Below are positions 42,601 to 49,481 of a stretch of DNA of 64,000 bases, piece by piece. The stretch spans positions 62,001-126,000 of the forward strand of contig NZ_JAEHOB010000008.1 in NCBI RefSeq assembly GCF_016464705.1, given 5' to 3'. The DNA comes from Qaidamihabitans albus (GTDB lineage: Bacteria > Actinomycetota > Actinomycetes > Mycobacteriales > Pseudonocardiaceae). A model generated the notes under the pieces. The model searched no databases, had not been told where the DNA came from, and saw only the letters and a list, made by a program, of their open reading frames with translations. The position numbers were made by a program, and so were the translations under genes. The first letter of the stretch is position 1. Every line of letters begins with the position of its first letter.

Positions 42601-42967
42601 GCGGGTGGCGGTGACCTGGACGTTCCGGTCGAGCCGGACCGACGAGCCCACCAGGCTGCCGCTTTCGACCGTCCGGTACTTCCCGAAACTCGACGCCAAC
42701 GGTTCCGCGCCCTCCGGCGTGCCGTTCGTCGTGCCCGTCGCCATGCAGGAGCAGGGCAGCGCACGGACGGAGCGGCCACCCGAGTTGAGCGCCGAGGTCT
42801 CCTACGACAGCGGCCAGAGCTGGTCACCGGCCAGGGTGGTCGCCAACTCGCTGCTGGTGCTGCACCACCCGGAGGAGGCGGACACGGTATCGCTGCGGGT
42901 GACCGCCGGCGACGCGGACGGCAACACTGTCGAGGAGACCATCATCGACGCCTACCGGCTCCGCTAA
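39647..42967 (+). CDS. Secreted subtilisin-like serine protease (S8)
   Basis: A 1106-aa extracellular protease. Signal peptide 1-33 (GHPAPEAGAS), an inhibitory propeptide to about residue 205, catalytic domain about 215-500 with Asp230 (IAVLDSGVDESHPD), His262 (NGHGTHVAS), oxyanion Asn (VVAAGNDGP) and Ser436 (NGTSMATPHVAG). The remaining 600 residues are beta-rich domains with several tyrosine-rich repeats, as in other large actinobacterial S8 peptidases. GTG start has no clear Shine-Dalgarno; leaderless initiation is possible. Function: extracellular protein degradation. Confidence 0.93.
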   Translation: MPGGNSFSLRKPAVLLVAVILIAVGHPAPEAGASEQPSSADFARRSVTLLTGDRVVTGTEGRRVLRIVPGEDRSTVTFSTYQRNGHQYVLPSDAGPRVAAGVLDERLFDVTELVRSRFDDTHRATLPLLVTFPDGADGSASIEGAPGASVDRGLSSINGVAVTADKSSVGQLWSGITGDGAATTLAEGLEKVWLDGRYRAGLDRSVPQIGAPEVWDSGYTGEGVTIAVLDSGVDESHPDLAGRQRAERNFSGSPTTDDRNGHGTHVASTAVGSGAASDGTYTGVAHDAGFLDGKVLGDDGSGLQSQIIAGMEWASAERGADIVNMSIVGYNSPEIQPMEQAVNSLSAEHGTLFVVAAGNDGPDPSTITSPGSARAALTVGALDDNDELATFSSRGPLPGRRAPKPDLTAPGVAIRAALSSDASPSDVYYTVRNGTSMATPHVAGAAALALQQHPGFTREQLKRLLVGSAEPSEGLTLFQQGSGRVDAAGVLNQPLLAEPANVDFGIQRWPHAGEEPARETLTYTNITDSDTTVEFRVEAKDPEGEPAPGGLFTTSAPRLTVPAGESASVTVLGDVTAVGAPGHYTGAIVADDGESTVRTPVAVYREKESYDLTLRHIGADGTPTSRYHTEIVDVDSGEVHTPEGENGTATVRLPVGNYVLRSQITGRSGGPRKQYLLAYPNLTVDGGRTIDLDVRRTKPIRVSPPDPDATAELGQVRFMRTDADLGIPFDVVTYDGPLDRIGTAHLGPRLSRDQLRSLVNTQWTGSSGEFYGLAWYRYGHVPTGFSREVGRHDVAKVQVRYGAPEEGMAHVAGASPSPHGTAFREGSSVPLDVSAPGTRTEYYNTGDGTVDWNRYMNVEETGTPLPLPLSRLHAPPRQYQPPRHYRESFNQAVFGPVLPRTHHPRRWVIRDRNTIEIDAPLFGDGAGNWGRSATVPSAYTRLFQGRVLIGQEPDAGRGTFTVPPDDAEYRLTTEARRAPEFGLSTRVAVTWTFRSSRTDEPTRLPLSTVRYFPKLDANGSAPSGVPFVVPVAMQEQGSARTERPPELSAEVSYDSGQSWSPARVVANSLLVLHHPEEADTVSLRVTAGDADGNTVEETIIDAYRLR

Positions 42968-42968
42968 G

Positions 42969-43004
42969 GTATTCCTTGACAAGAATATTCTTGTAAGTGA
43001 ATAC
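42969..43004. promoter_or_regulatory. Extended palindromic operator and promoter of the first ArsR module
   Basis: A perfect 14-bp palindrome CAAGAATATTCTTG (42980-42993) is centred inside a wider dyad GTATTC (42969-42974) / GAATAC (42999-43004). TTGACA (42976-42981) overlaps the inner palindrome and a -10-like AATACT (43000-43005) follows after 18 nt. The site lies just before GTG 43013 in an AT-rich island, a standard layout for autorepression by an ArsR protein. Confidence 0.75.
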
Positions 43005-43012
43005 TACGGCCC

Positions 43013-43852
43013 GTGGAGCAGATCGCATCAGCACTGGCGGACGCCGCGCGGTGGCGCATCGTGGAACTCCTTGCCGAGCGTCCCCGGTCGGTCGGTGAAC
43101 TGGCCGAGTTGACCGGGCTGCGGCAGCCGCAGACCACCAAACACCTCCAGGCCCTCGCCCGCGCAGGGCTCGTCACCGTCTTCCCGCTCGGGCAACGTCG
43201 CGTCTACGCGGTCGAGACGGCGCCGCTGGCGGCTCTCGCGCGGCGGCTGCGGGAACTGGTCGAGGCCACCGAGGCTCACGAGGGCGAGCGCGATGTCATC
43301 GCGCGCTACCGCGCTGCCATCGAGACGGAGTCCGCGGTCGCGGACCGGGAGCGGTGGGCGGACGGGCGCACCTTCTCGTTCGAGCGCGTGCTGGCCGCGC
43401 CCCGGGACGTGGTCTGGCGGCACTGGGTCGACCCGGACCTGCTGGCGTCCTGGTGGACCCCGCCGCCGATGACGGTCACCGACTGCGCTCTCGAACCGCG
43501 GGCGGGCGGCCGCGCCGTTCTCGAGTACCGCGATGCCGAAGGGCGGTACCGCTCCGAAGGACAGGTCCACACCGCGAAGCAACCTGAGCGCCTCGTGTTC
43601 GACCTTTCGGTGTTGGACGCGGCGGGTGCGGTTTCGTTCAGCGGCCACTACGACCTGACGCTCACCGCGGCGCCGAACGGCACCCGGCTGCGGCTCGGCC
43701 TGCGCATCACCGAGACGGCGGTCGAGGCCGTCCCCTACATCGCCGGGATCGAAACCGGCTGGGGCCAGGTGCTCGACAACCTCGCCGGCGCCGTCGGTGC
43801 CTCCCAGCGCACCACCAGGGCAGTGACCAAGGGAAAGGAACCACAGTCATGA
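43013..43852 (+). CDS. ArsR-type repressor fused to an SRPBCC (AHSA1) domain
   Basis: A 279-aa fusion. Residues 1-90 form a winged helix of the ArsR family (ALADAARWRIVELLAERPRS, then GLRQPQTTKHLQALARAGLV). Residues 120-275 are an SRPBCC ligand-binding fold (RTFSFERVLAAPRDVVWRHWVDP; SWWTPPPMTV; GWGQVLDNLAG). The regulator probably senses a hydrophobic ligand through the AHSA1 domain. No metal-binding Cys typical of ArsR metal sensors is present. Next gene overlaps by 4 bp. Confidence 0.88.
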   Translation: MEQIASALADAARWRIVELLAERPRSVGELAELTGLRQPQTTKHLQALARAGLVTVFPLGQRRVYAVETAPLAALARRLRELVEATEAHEGERDVIARYRAAIETESAVADRERWADGRTFSFERVLAAPRDVVWRHWVDPDLLASWWTPPPMTVTDCALEPRAGGRAVLEYRDAEGRYRSEGQVHTAKQPERLVFDLSVLDAAGAVSFSGHYDLTLTAAPNGTRLRLGLRITETAVEAVPYIAGIETGWGQVLDNLAGAVGASQRTTRAVTKGKEPQS

Positions 43853-44448
43853 CCAACTCGACCGCCCGCAGGGTGACCGCGAACATGAACCTCACCCTCG
43901 ACGGGCGTTACAACGGCCCCGGTGGGCCCGGAGATCTGAGCGCGATCATCCCGTACGCGACCACCGAGGTCGCGCGACGCCACCTCGACCGCATCTGGCA
44001 GACGGCGACGACAGCGCTGCTCGGCCGGCTCAATGCCGAGGGATTCATGGGTTTCTGGCCATCGGTCGCCGACGACGAGAACGCCGATCCGCGTGATCGC
44101 GGATACGCGAAGTGGCTGGTCGGCACGGAGAAGGTGGTCCTGTCGACCACTCTGACCGAGGCGCCGTGGGAACGGACCCGCGTGGTGAACGCCCCCGTCG
44201 CCGACGTCGTCACCGACCTCAGGGCCACCGGTGAGGGCGACATCCTCGTCAACAACAGCGCGAGCCTCATCAAGGCGCTCCTCTCGGCGGACCTGCTCGA
44301 CCGGCTGTATCTCATGATCTTCCCCGAGATCGCCGGAGGCGGGCAGCGGTTGTTCGATGACGGCCTGCCGGCTTCGAAGTGGACGCTAACGCTCCAGGAG
44401 ACCGGCGAGCTGGGCGAGATGGCCATGGTCTACGACCGCGCACGCTGA
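43849..44448 (+). CDS. Dihydrofolate-reductase-fold protein (RibD C-terminal family)
   Basis: A 199-aa protein with the RibD_C/DHFR-like fold: NMNLTLDGRYNGPGG at the N-terminus, YAKWLVGTEKVVLS, GDILVNNSASLIKAL and LMIFPEIAGGGQRLF. Such stand-alone proteins are putative NADPH reductases of unknown substrate. ATG overlaps the ArsR-SRPBCC stop, forming a two-gene operon with it. Confidence 0.88.
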   Translation: MTNSTARRVTANMNLTLDGRYNGPGGPGDLSAIIPYATTEVARRHLDRIWQTATTALLGRLNAEGFMGFWPSVADDENADPRDRGYAKWLVGTEKVVLSTTLTEAPWERTRVVNAPVADVVTDLRATGEGDILVNNSASLIKALLSADLLDRLYLMIFPEIAGGGQRLFDDGLPASKWTLTLQETGELGEMAMVYDRAR

Positions 44449-44507
44449 TGGCCGCGGCGTCCGTTGTGGATGCCGCGTAGCGCGGCCCGCAACTCAACAC
44501 TTTGCCC

Positions 44508-44540
44508 TTGCGCTAAGTATCGCGAAGGTAGATACTTAGC
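44508..44540. promoter_or_regulatory. Inverted-repeat operator and promoter of the second ArsR module
   Basis: GCTAAGTATC (44512-44521) and its exact complement (44531-44540) are separated by 9 nt. TTGCGC (44508-44513) and GATACT (44531-44536) are 17 nt apart and fit -35 and -10; the -10 lies 7 nt before GTG 44544, consistent with a leaderless message. The sequence differs from the operator of the first module, so the two repressors should not cross-bind. Confidence 0.75.
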
Positions 44541-44543
44541 CAT

Positions 44544-44885
44544 GTGGCACAGTATTCGGCGAAGCTCGATGGGGTCTTCCTCGCTCTCGCGGACCCGACG
44601 AGACGGGCGGTGATCCACCGTCTCGGGCGCGGCCCGGCGAGTGTCGGCGAACTGGCCCGCGAGGCCACGATGACGCTTCCCTCGTTCATGAAACACGTGC
44701 GGATGCTCGAGTCGAACGGGCTGATCCGCACGGCGAAGTCCGGTCGCGTGCGCACCTGCGTGCTCGACCGGGAACGGCTCGCGGTCGTCGAGGACTGGCT
44801 GGCGGAACAGCGGCGCCTCTGGGGTGAGCGCACCGATCGGCTCGAGCGGTTCGTCACCAACTCCAAGGAGAGGAACACGACATGA
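44544..44885 (+). CDS. ArsR-family repressor (stand-alone)
   Basis: A 113-aa winged-helix repressor (ALADPTRRAVIHRLGRGPAS; MTLPSFMKHVRMLESNGLI; KSGRVRTCVLD). No metal-binding Cys motif. It is the split counterpart of the fused regulator 1.5 kb upstream, followed by SRPBCC and DHFR-like genes with 4-bp overlaps. GTG start just after a -10 hexamer. Confidence 0.9.
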   Translation: MAQYSAKLDGVFLALADPTRRAVIHRLGRGPASVGELAREATMTLPSFMKHVRMLESNGLIRTAKSGRVRTCVLDRERLAVVEDWLAEQRRLWGERTDRLERFVTNSKERNTT

Positions 44886-45352
44886 ACCCCGATCTCGACC
44901 TCAGTATCGAACGGGTCATTCACGCGCCCCGCATGGCGGTATGGGACGCGTGGACCGATCCGGCCAGCCTGGCGCAGTGGTGGATACCCGCCCCGGCATT
45001 GTGCCGCGTCGACCGCTTGGAGGTCCGCCCCGGCGGCGCGTTCGTCACGCGGATGAGCGAGGACGGCGTCACGTTCGCCCCGCATGTCGACGCGTGCTTC
45101 CTGCTGGTGGACGAGCTCGAGCGCCTCGTGTTCACCAACACCGTGGACAGCGGGTGGCGTCCGGCGAATCCCGACCCCGTCACGATGACCGCCGAGATCA
45201 CGCTGCGCGACCACGTGGACGGCACCGACTACCGGATCATCGTGCGCCATGGCGACCCGGCCGCGAGGAAGCACCATGCCGAACTGGGCTTCGCGGAAGG
45301 CTGGGGCACCGTCGCCGACCAGCTCGCCCGGTTCGCGGAGAACACGCGATGA
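44882..45352 (+). CDS. SRPBCC/AHSA1-domain protein
   Basis: A 156-aa single-domain protein (DLSIERVIHAPRMAVWDAWTDP; LAQWWIPAPALCRV; GTVADQLARFAENT) of the activator-of-Hsp90-like START superfamily, able to bind hydrophobic ligands. Coupled to the repressor upstream (ATGA) and the DHFR-like gene downstream. Confidence 0.9.
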   Translation: MNPDLDLSIERVIHAPRMAVWDAWTDPASLAQWWIPAPALCRVDRLEVRPGGAFVTRMSEDGVTFAPHVDACFLLVDELERLVFTNTVDSGWRPANPDPVTMTAEITLRDHVDGTDYRIIVRHGDPAARKHHAELGFAEGWGTVADQLARFAENTR

Positions 45353-45969
45353 AGATCACCATGACGCAGTTCGTCACCCTCGACGGGGTGAGCCAGGGTC
45401 CCGGCTCGCGCACCGAGGACACGAGTGAAGGTTTCGGCGGTGGCGGCTGGCTCGTGCCGTACCTCGACGAGCTATTCGTCCGGCGCACGTCCGAGTGGCT
45501 CGACCTCGCCGACGGCCTGCTACTCGGACGCCGGACGTACGAGGCATTCGCCCGTGACTGGCCACAGATCACCGATCCCGGCGATCCCTTCACCGAGCGG
45601 ATGAACTCCCTGCCGAAGTACGTCGTGTCGAACACGCTCACGACCGGAGACTGGCGGCCGACCACCGTGCTCCGCGGTGACGCCACGCGGACCGTCCACG
45701 AGTTCACCGAGCGGCCGGGACGTGAGCTCCAGGTCCACGGCAGTGCCCGGCTCGGCAACGCACTGCTCGCCGCGGGCCTCATCGACACCCTGCGACTCGT
45801 CGTGGCACCCGTCGTGATCGGGTCGGGGCGGCGTCTGCTCACGCACCCGAACTCGGCGACCGGCCTGCGACTCGTCCGGCACGAAGCCACGGCACAGGGC
45901 CTGCTGCTGCTCGAATACCGGACCACGGGCGCCGCCCGCACCGCCGACTACCAGGTCGTGAGTGCGTAG
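45349..45969 (+). CDS. Dihydrofolate-reductase-fold protein (RibD C-terminal family), second copy
   Basis: A 206-aa protein, KITMTQFVTLDGVSQGPGS at the N-terminus, DGLLLGRRTYEAFARDW, PKYVVSNTL and LRLVVAPVVIGSGRRLL. Related in fold to the copy at 43.8 kb but from a different subfamily. The final residues VVSA and the TAG stop are encoded by palindromic element copy 6. Confidence 0.9.
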   Translation: MKITMTQFVTLDGVSQGPGSRTEDTSEGFGGGGWLVPYLDELFVRRTSEWLDLADGLLLGRRTYEAFARDWPQITDPGDPFTERMNSLPKYVVSNTLTTGDWRPTTVLRGDATRTVHEFTERPGRELQVHGSARLGNALLAAGLIDTLRLVVAPVVIGSGRRLLTHPNSATGLRLVRHEATAQGLLLLEYRTTGAARTADYQVVSA

Positions 45970-45999
45970 CAGTGTTCTAACTCGCGTGCGCACTCACGA
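45956..45999. repeat. 44-bp palindromic intergenic element, copy 6
   Basis: Left arm TCGTGAGTGCGTAG, right arm CGTGCGCACTCACGA, centre GTTCTAACTC. The left arm encodes the last residues and TAG (45967-45969) of the DHFR-like gene. The right flank AGGTGACCAGGCACAACGC is the reverse complement of the left flank of copy 4 with two mismatches, so this copy is inverted relative to it. Confidence 0.92.
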
Positions 46000-46039
46000 G
46001 AGGTGACCAGGCACAACGCCGCGCTGGTGGAGCTGAAGG

Positions 46040-46113
46040 TGGGCCCGGTGGGACTCGAACCCACACTGGCACGGACCTAAACCGTGTGCCTCTGCCAATT
46101 GGGCTACGGGCCC
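46040..46113 (-). tRNA. tRNA with UAG anticodon and a short variable loop
   Basis: On the minus strand a 74-nt cloverleaf folds: acceptor GGGCCCG/CGGGCCC, D arm with AATTGGCAGAGG, anticodon stem CACGG/CCGTG, loop TTTAGGT, T arm GTGGG/CCCAC with TTCGAGT, discriminator A; CCA is not encoded (CCT follows). The anticodon TAG (complement of 46077-46079) reads CUA leucine, but the variable loop has only 5 nt (CCAGT), whereas bacterial tRNA-Leu has a long variable arm. The structure is sound; the amino acid is uncertain. Confidence 0.85.
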
Positions 46114-46239
46114 GACCGGAGCAGCCTAGCGCGTGCCCGCGCCGGGGCGGGACGCCGCTGTCGGCGTGGCCGGTGCGGCGGTGGCGGGTGCGGTGATCTA
46201 CCGTGGTCAACCTGCGAAAGCCTGCCTGGAGGAGGACAC

Positions 46240-46461
46240 GTGGCCCGTGACCCGGAGACGATCGAGCGAGACATCGAGAAGGCCAGGGAGGCCCTGGCGT
46301 CCACCCTGGACGAACTGGGCACGAAGGCGGACCCCAAACGGCTCGCCGACTCCGCGAAGACGAGCCTGCGCGCGCGGTTCGAGGACCCCAAGGTGAAGTA
46401 CCCGCTGATCGGCGTGGGGGTGCTGATCGGCGCGCTGCTGGTGCGCAAGCTCCTGCGCTGA
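46240..46461 (+). CDS. DUF3618 membrane-associated protein
   Basis: A 73-aa protein, GTG start with TGGAGGAGG upstream. ARDPETIERDIEKAREALASTLDEL is the DUF3618 signature; residues 50-68 (YPLIGVGVLIGALLVRKLL region) form one transmembrane helix. Common in actinobacteria, usually beside phage-holin-like or cell-envelope genes; function unknown. Confidence 0.88.
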   Translation: MARDPETIERDIEKAREALASTLDELGTKADPKRLADSAKTSLRARFEDPKVKYPLIGVGVLIGALLVRKLLR

Positions 46462-46465
46462 CGCG

Positions 46466-47032
46466 TCAGCCGGTGGCGGCCTGCCGCGCGCCCGAGGCGG
46501 TCGCCATGTCGGCCGCCTCACCCTTGGGCTGGTGCTCGTCCTCGGCCGACCGCGCGGTAGGGACCTGCTCGGCCTCGGCCGGGTCCTTGCTGAGTTCCTT
46601 CCTCGGCACGACCGGCTTCGCCTGCGGCGTGGACTCTTCGTCTTCCGCCTGCGGAGCCTCCGCGTCGGCCTGCTCCGAGGTCGCCGAGGTCGCCGAGGTC
46701 GCAGCCTCGGCTTCGGGCGCGGCCGCCACCTCAGGCTCGGTCTCGGTCTCGGTCTCTGTTCCGGCTTCCGGGGCGGCCGGTTCCGGCCGGGCCAGGCGAG
46801 CCGTGATGTAAGCCGTCGTGAACTCGAGTGCGCTGCCGTTGAGCAGGTGCACCACCGTCGAGCCCTCCCCCTCGGCGACGAGCTTCTCGACGAGCTGGTC
46901 GGCGCGATCGCGGGCGGCGATGATGCCCGGGGCGCGGCCGTTGAGCTCCTTGCCCTGGCCGGCGACCGTGATCGTCCAGTCGTCGTCTTCCTGCACGTAC
47001 GTAGCGGTGATCGCTTGAACCACCAGTCTCAC
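46466..47032 (-). CDS. Conserved protein with acidic low-complexity tail
   Basis: A 188-aa protein. Residues 1-85 look folded (ATYVQEDDDWTITVAGQGKEL; AARDRADQLVEKLVAEGEG; VVHLLNGSALEFTTAYI), resembling small actinobacterial proteins of unknown function. Residues 86-188 are a disordered Glu/Ala/Pro tail with short repeats TETETETE and ATSATSATS. GTG 47032 sits right after GAGGAGAGGG. It converges on the DUF3618 gene with 4 bp between stops. Confidence 0.75.
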   Translation of the reverse strand: MRLVVQAITATYVQEDDDWTITVAGQGKELNGRAPGIIAARDRADQLVEKLVAEGEGSTVVHLLNGSALEFTTAYITARLARPEPAAPEAGTETETETEPEVAAAPEAEAATSATSATSEQADAEAPQAEDEESTPQAKPVVPRKELSKDPAEAEQVPTARSAEDEHQPKGEAADMATASGARQAATG

Positions 47033-47265
47033 CCCTCTCCTCAGCAGCAGGCTCCGCTAGTGAAGACCGCATCGCCGGCGCCTCATGACGCCGTCGGGAA
47101 GACAATCCGATCGGGTGTGGATCGTCCCGGCGCTCATTGAATTCTGTATCGCACCGATGGATACAGCAATACGGCAACGCGTCAGGAACTACTGAGCGTG
47201 AGAACACTCTCAGTGGACGACCGCATGTGGTCACCACCCGGCTGCGCAATGTCGATCACGAAGGC

Positions 47266-47883
47266 TCAGTGCTGAGCCCGGCTTTCGAGTCCGCCCCAGA
47301 GCAGGTCCATCGCGTACCCCGTGACGATCTCGGGAGTGACCTCCTCGTGCCGCTCGGACCAGATCGCGAGCCGCTCGCACGCGCCCACCACGAACTCCGC
47401 CAGTGCCTCGGTCCGTAGCTGGTCGGAGCCGTCGATGTAGTCGCTCATCAGCGCCGCGATCAGGTCGGTCTGCTGCTGACGCGTGGCCTCGATCTCGTCC
47501 GCGGCCGACGTGCCGATCAGAGCCATCTCCTGCCGCAGCAGCGACCACGCCTGCCTGCGGTCGCGGATGAAGACGAAGAAGGCGAGCAGCCCGCGGCGGA
47601 TCGCGTCCTCGGCGGTGACGGCTCCGGTGACGGCCTGCTCGGTCACCGTGCGTAGTGCTGCGCGGGACTGCCGGATGCAGGCGAGCAGCAGCCCCTCCTT
47701 GGAGTTGAAGTACTCGTAGAGCATCGGTTTCGACACACCGACGCGCTCGGCGATCTCGTCCATCGACGCCGCCGCGTACCCGAGTTCGGCGAACACGGCC
47801 TCGGCGACATCGATCATCTGGCGCTCGCGCTCGGCCCGGGGCATGCGTTTGCGGCGTGCCGGGGTCTTGGAACTCGTGCTCAC
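47266..47883 (-). CDS. TetR-family repressor
   Basis: A 205-aa regulator: N-terminal helix-turn-helix (VAEAVFAELGYAAASMDEIAERVGVSK, then PMLYEYFNSKEGLL) and a ligand-binding helical domain resembling the TetR_C group with repeated Ala/Leu. A 25-bp dyad lies in the 79-bp gap to the divergent monooxygenase, so it likely controls that gene and itself. Confidence 0.92.
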   Translation of the reverse strand: MSTSSKTPARRKRMPRAERERQMIDVAEAVFAELGYAAASMDEIAERVGVSKPMLYEYFNSKEGLLLACIRQSRAALRTVTEQAVTGAVTAEDAIRRGLLAFFVFIRDRRQAWSLLRQEMALIGTSAADEIEATRQQQTDLIAALMSDYIDGSDQLRTEALAEFVVGACERLAIWSERHEEVTPEIVTGYAMDLLWGGLESRAQH

Positions 47884-47894
47884 GGACGCTATTC

Positions 47895-47919
47895 TACCGG
47901 AAGTAACCTACTCGCGGTA
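47895..47919. promoter_or_regulatory. Probable TetR operator
   Basis: The dyad TACCG-N2-AGTA-N3-TACT-N2-CGGTA spans 25 bp between the divergent TetR and monooxygenase starts. TAAGAT (47918-47923) at its right edge could be the -10 of the monooxygenase. Length and position are typical for a TetR dimer site. Confidence 0.7.
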
Positions 47920-47962
47920 AGATGGACTTTGGGTAACAGTAACTGCGGCATGGAGGCAGCAG

Positions 47963-49432
47963 ATGGGTAAGCGCACCGAAGCCGGCGTCGTCATCGTCGG
48001 GACCGGCTTCTCCGGCCTCGGCATGGCGATCCAGCTCCGCAAGGAGGGGCGCGAGGACTTCGTGATCCTGGAGAAGGCGCAGGAGGTCGGCGGCACGTGG
48101 CGCGACAACACCTACCCTGGCTGCGCCTGCGACATCCAGTCGCACATGTACTCCTTCTCGTTCGAGCAGAACCCGTCCTGGTCCCGCTCCTTCTCGCCGC
48201 AGCCCGAGATCTTCGACTACCTGCGGGGGGTCGCGCGCAAGCACGACCTGTACCGGTTCATCCGTTTCGGCCAGGAGATGACCGGCGCCCGCTGGGACAC
48301 CGACGAGAACCGCTGGTACGTGTCGACCGCGAACGGCGACGAGCTCGTCGGCCGTTACCTGGTCTCCGGCGTCGGCGCGCTGCACATCCCGCAGATTCCG
48401 GACCTGCCCGGCATCGAGCGCTTCCAGGGCCGGTCCTTCCATTCCGCGGAGTGGGAGCACGACTACGACCTGCGCGGGAAGAAGGTCGCCGTCGTCGGGA
48501 CCGGCGCGAGCGCCATCCAGTTCGTGCCGCAGATCGCCGACGACGTCGCGGAGCTGAGCGTGTTCCAGCGCACGCCTCCGTGGATCATGCCCAAACCCGA
48601 CCACGCGATGCCGCGGTGGGCGAAGCGGCTCTTCGCCCGCCTGCCCGGCGCGCAGCGCGCCTACCGCGACTTCCTGTACTGGATGCTCGAGCTCCGCGCG
48701 ATCGGCTTCAACGGCAACCCCCGCATCATGAAGCTCGCGCAGAAGCTCGCGAAGTGGAACATCGACAAGCACGTCTCCGACCCCGCACTGCGGGAGAAGC
48801 TCACGCCCGACTACGTCATGGGCTGCAAACGCGTGCTGATCTCCAACGACTACTACCCGGCACTGAACAAGGACAACGTCGAGGTGATCACCGACGGCGT
48901 CGCCGAGGTGAAGGAGCACAGCATCGTCGACACCCGCGGCGTGGAGCGGGAGGTCGACGCGATCATCTTCGGCACCGGTTTCCACGTCACCGACGCCTTC
49001 GAGCACCTGGAGATCATCGGAGCCGACGGCACGGACCTCGGCAAGAAGTGGGCGGTCGAGGGCATGCAGACCCACATGGGCATCAACGTCGCCGGCTTCC
49101 CGAACCTGTTCTTCCTGCTCGGCCCCAACACCGGCCTCGGGCACAACTCGGTGGTCTTCATGATCGAGCAGCAGGTCCGCTACATCGCGGAGGCCATCCG
49201 CTACACCGAGTCGGCCGGTGCCGAGGCGATCGACGTGCGCACCGAGGTGCAGGAGCAGTTCAACGCCGACATCCAGCGCAAGCTCGAGAAGGGCATCTGG
49301 ACGCAGGGCGGCTGCAAGAGCTGGTACCTCGACGCGACCGGCGTGAACCGGACGATCTGGCCCGGCTTCACATGGCGCTACTGGCTCAAGACGCGCAGGC
49401 TCCGCACCAGCGACTTCCAGTTGCTGCGCTGA
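47963..49432 (+). CDS. Flavin-containing monooxygenase (Baeyer-Villiger type)
   Basis: A 489-aa class B flavoprotein. FAD-binding GTGFSG (13-18), NADPH-binding GTGASA (179-184) and the Baeyer-Villiger fingerprint FxGxxxHxxxW (Phe154, His160, Trp164). It should insert oxygen next to a ketone or oxidise heteroatoms using NADPH. GGAGGCAGC precedes the ATG. Regulation by the divergent TetR is likely; the substrate is unknown. Confidence 0.93.
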   Translation: MGKRTEAGVVIVGTGFSGLGMAIQLRKEGREDFVILEKAQEVGGTWRDNTYPGCACDIQSHMYSFSFEQNPSWSRSFSPQPEIFDYLRGVARKHDLYRFIRFGQEMTGARWDTDENRWYVSTANGDELVGRYLVSGVGALHIPQIPDLPGIERFQGRSFHSAEWEHDYDLRGKKVAVVGTGASAIQFVPQIADDVAELSVFQRTPPWIMPKPDHAMPRWAKRLFARLPGAQRAYRDFLYWMLELRAIGFNGNPRIMKLAQKLAKWNIDKHVSDPALREKLTPDYVMGCKRVLISNDYYPALNKDNVEVITDGVAEVKEHSIVDTRGVEREVDAIIFGTGFHVTDAFEHLEIIGADGTDLGKKWAVEGMQTHMGINVAGFPNLFFLLGPNTGLGHNSVVFMIEQQVRYIAEAIRYTESAGAEAIDVRTEVQEQFNADIQRKLEKGIWTQGGCKSWYLDATGVNRTIWPGFTWRYWLKTRRLRTSDFQLLR

Positions 49433-49481
49433 CCGGGGCCGCCGGGCCGGGCTGACGAGCGCCACCTCGTGGCCGTCCGGC

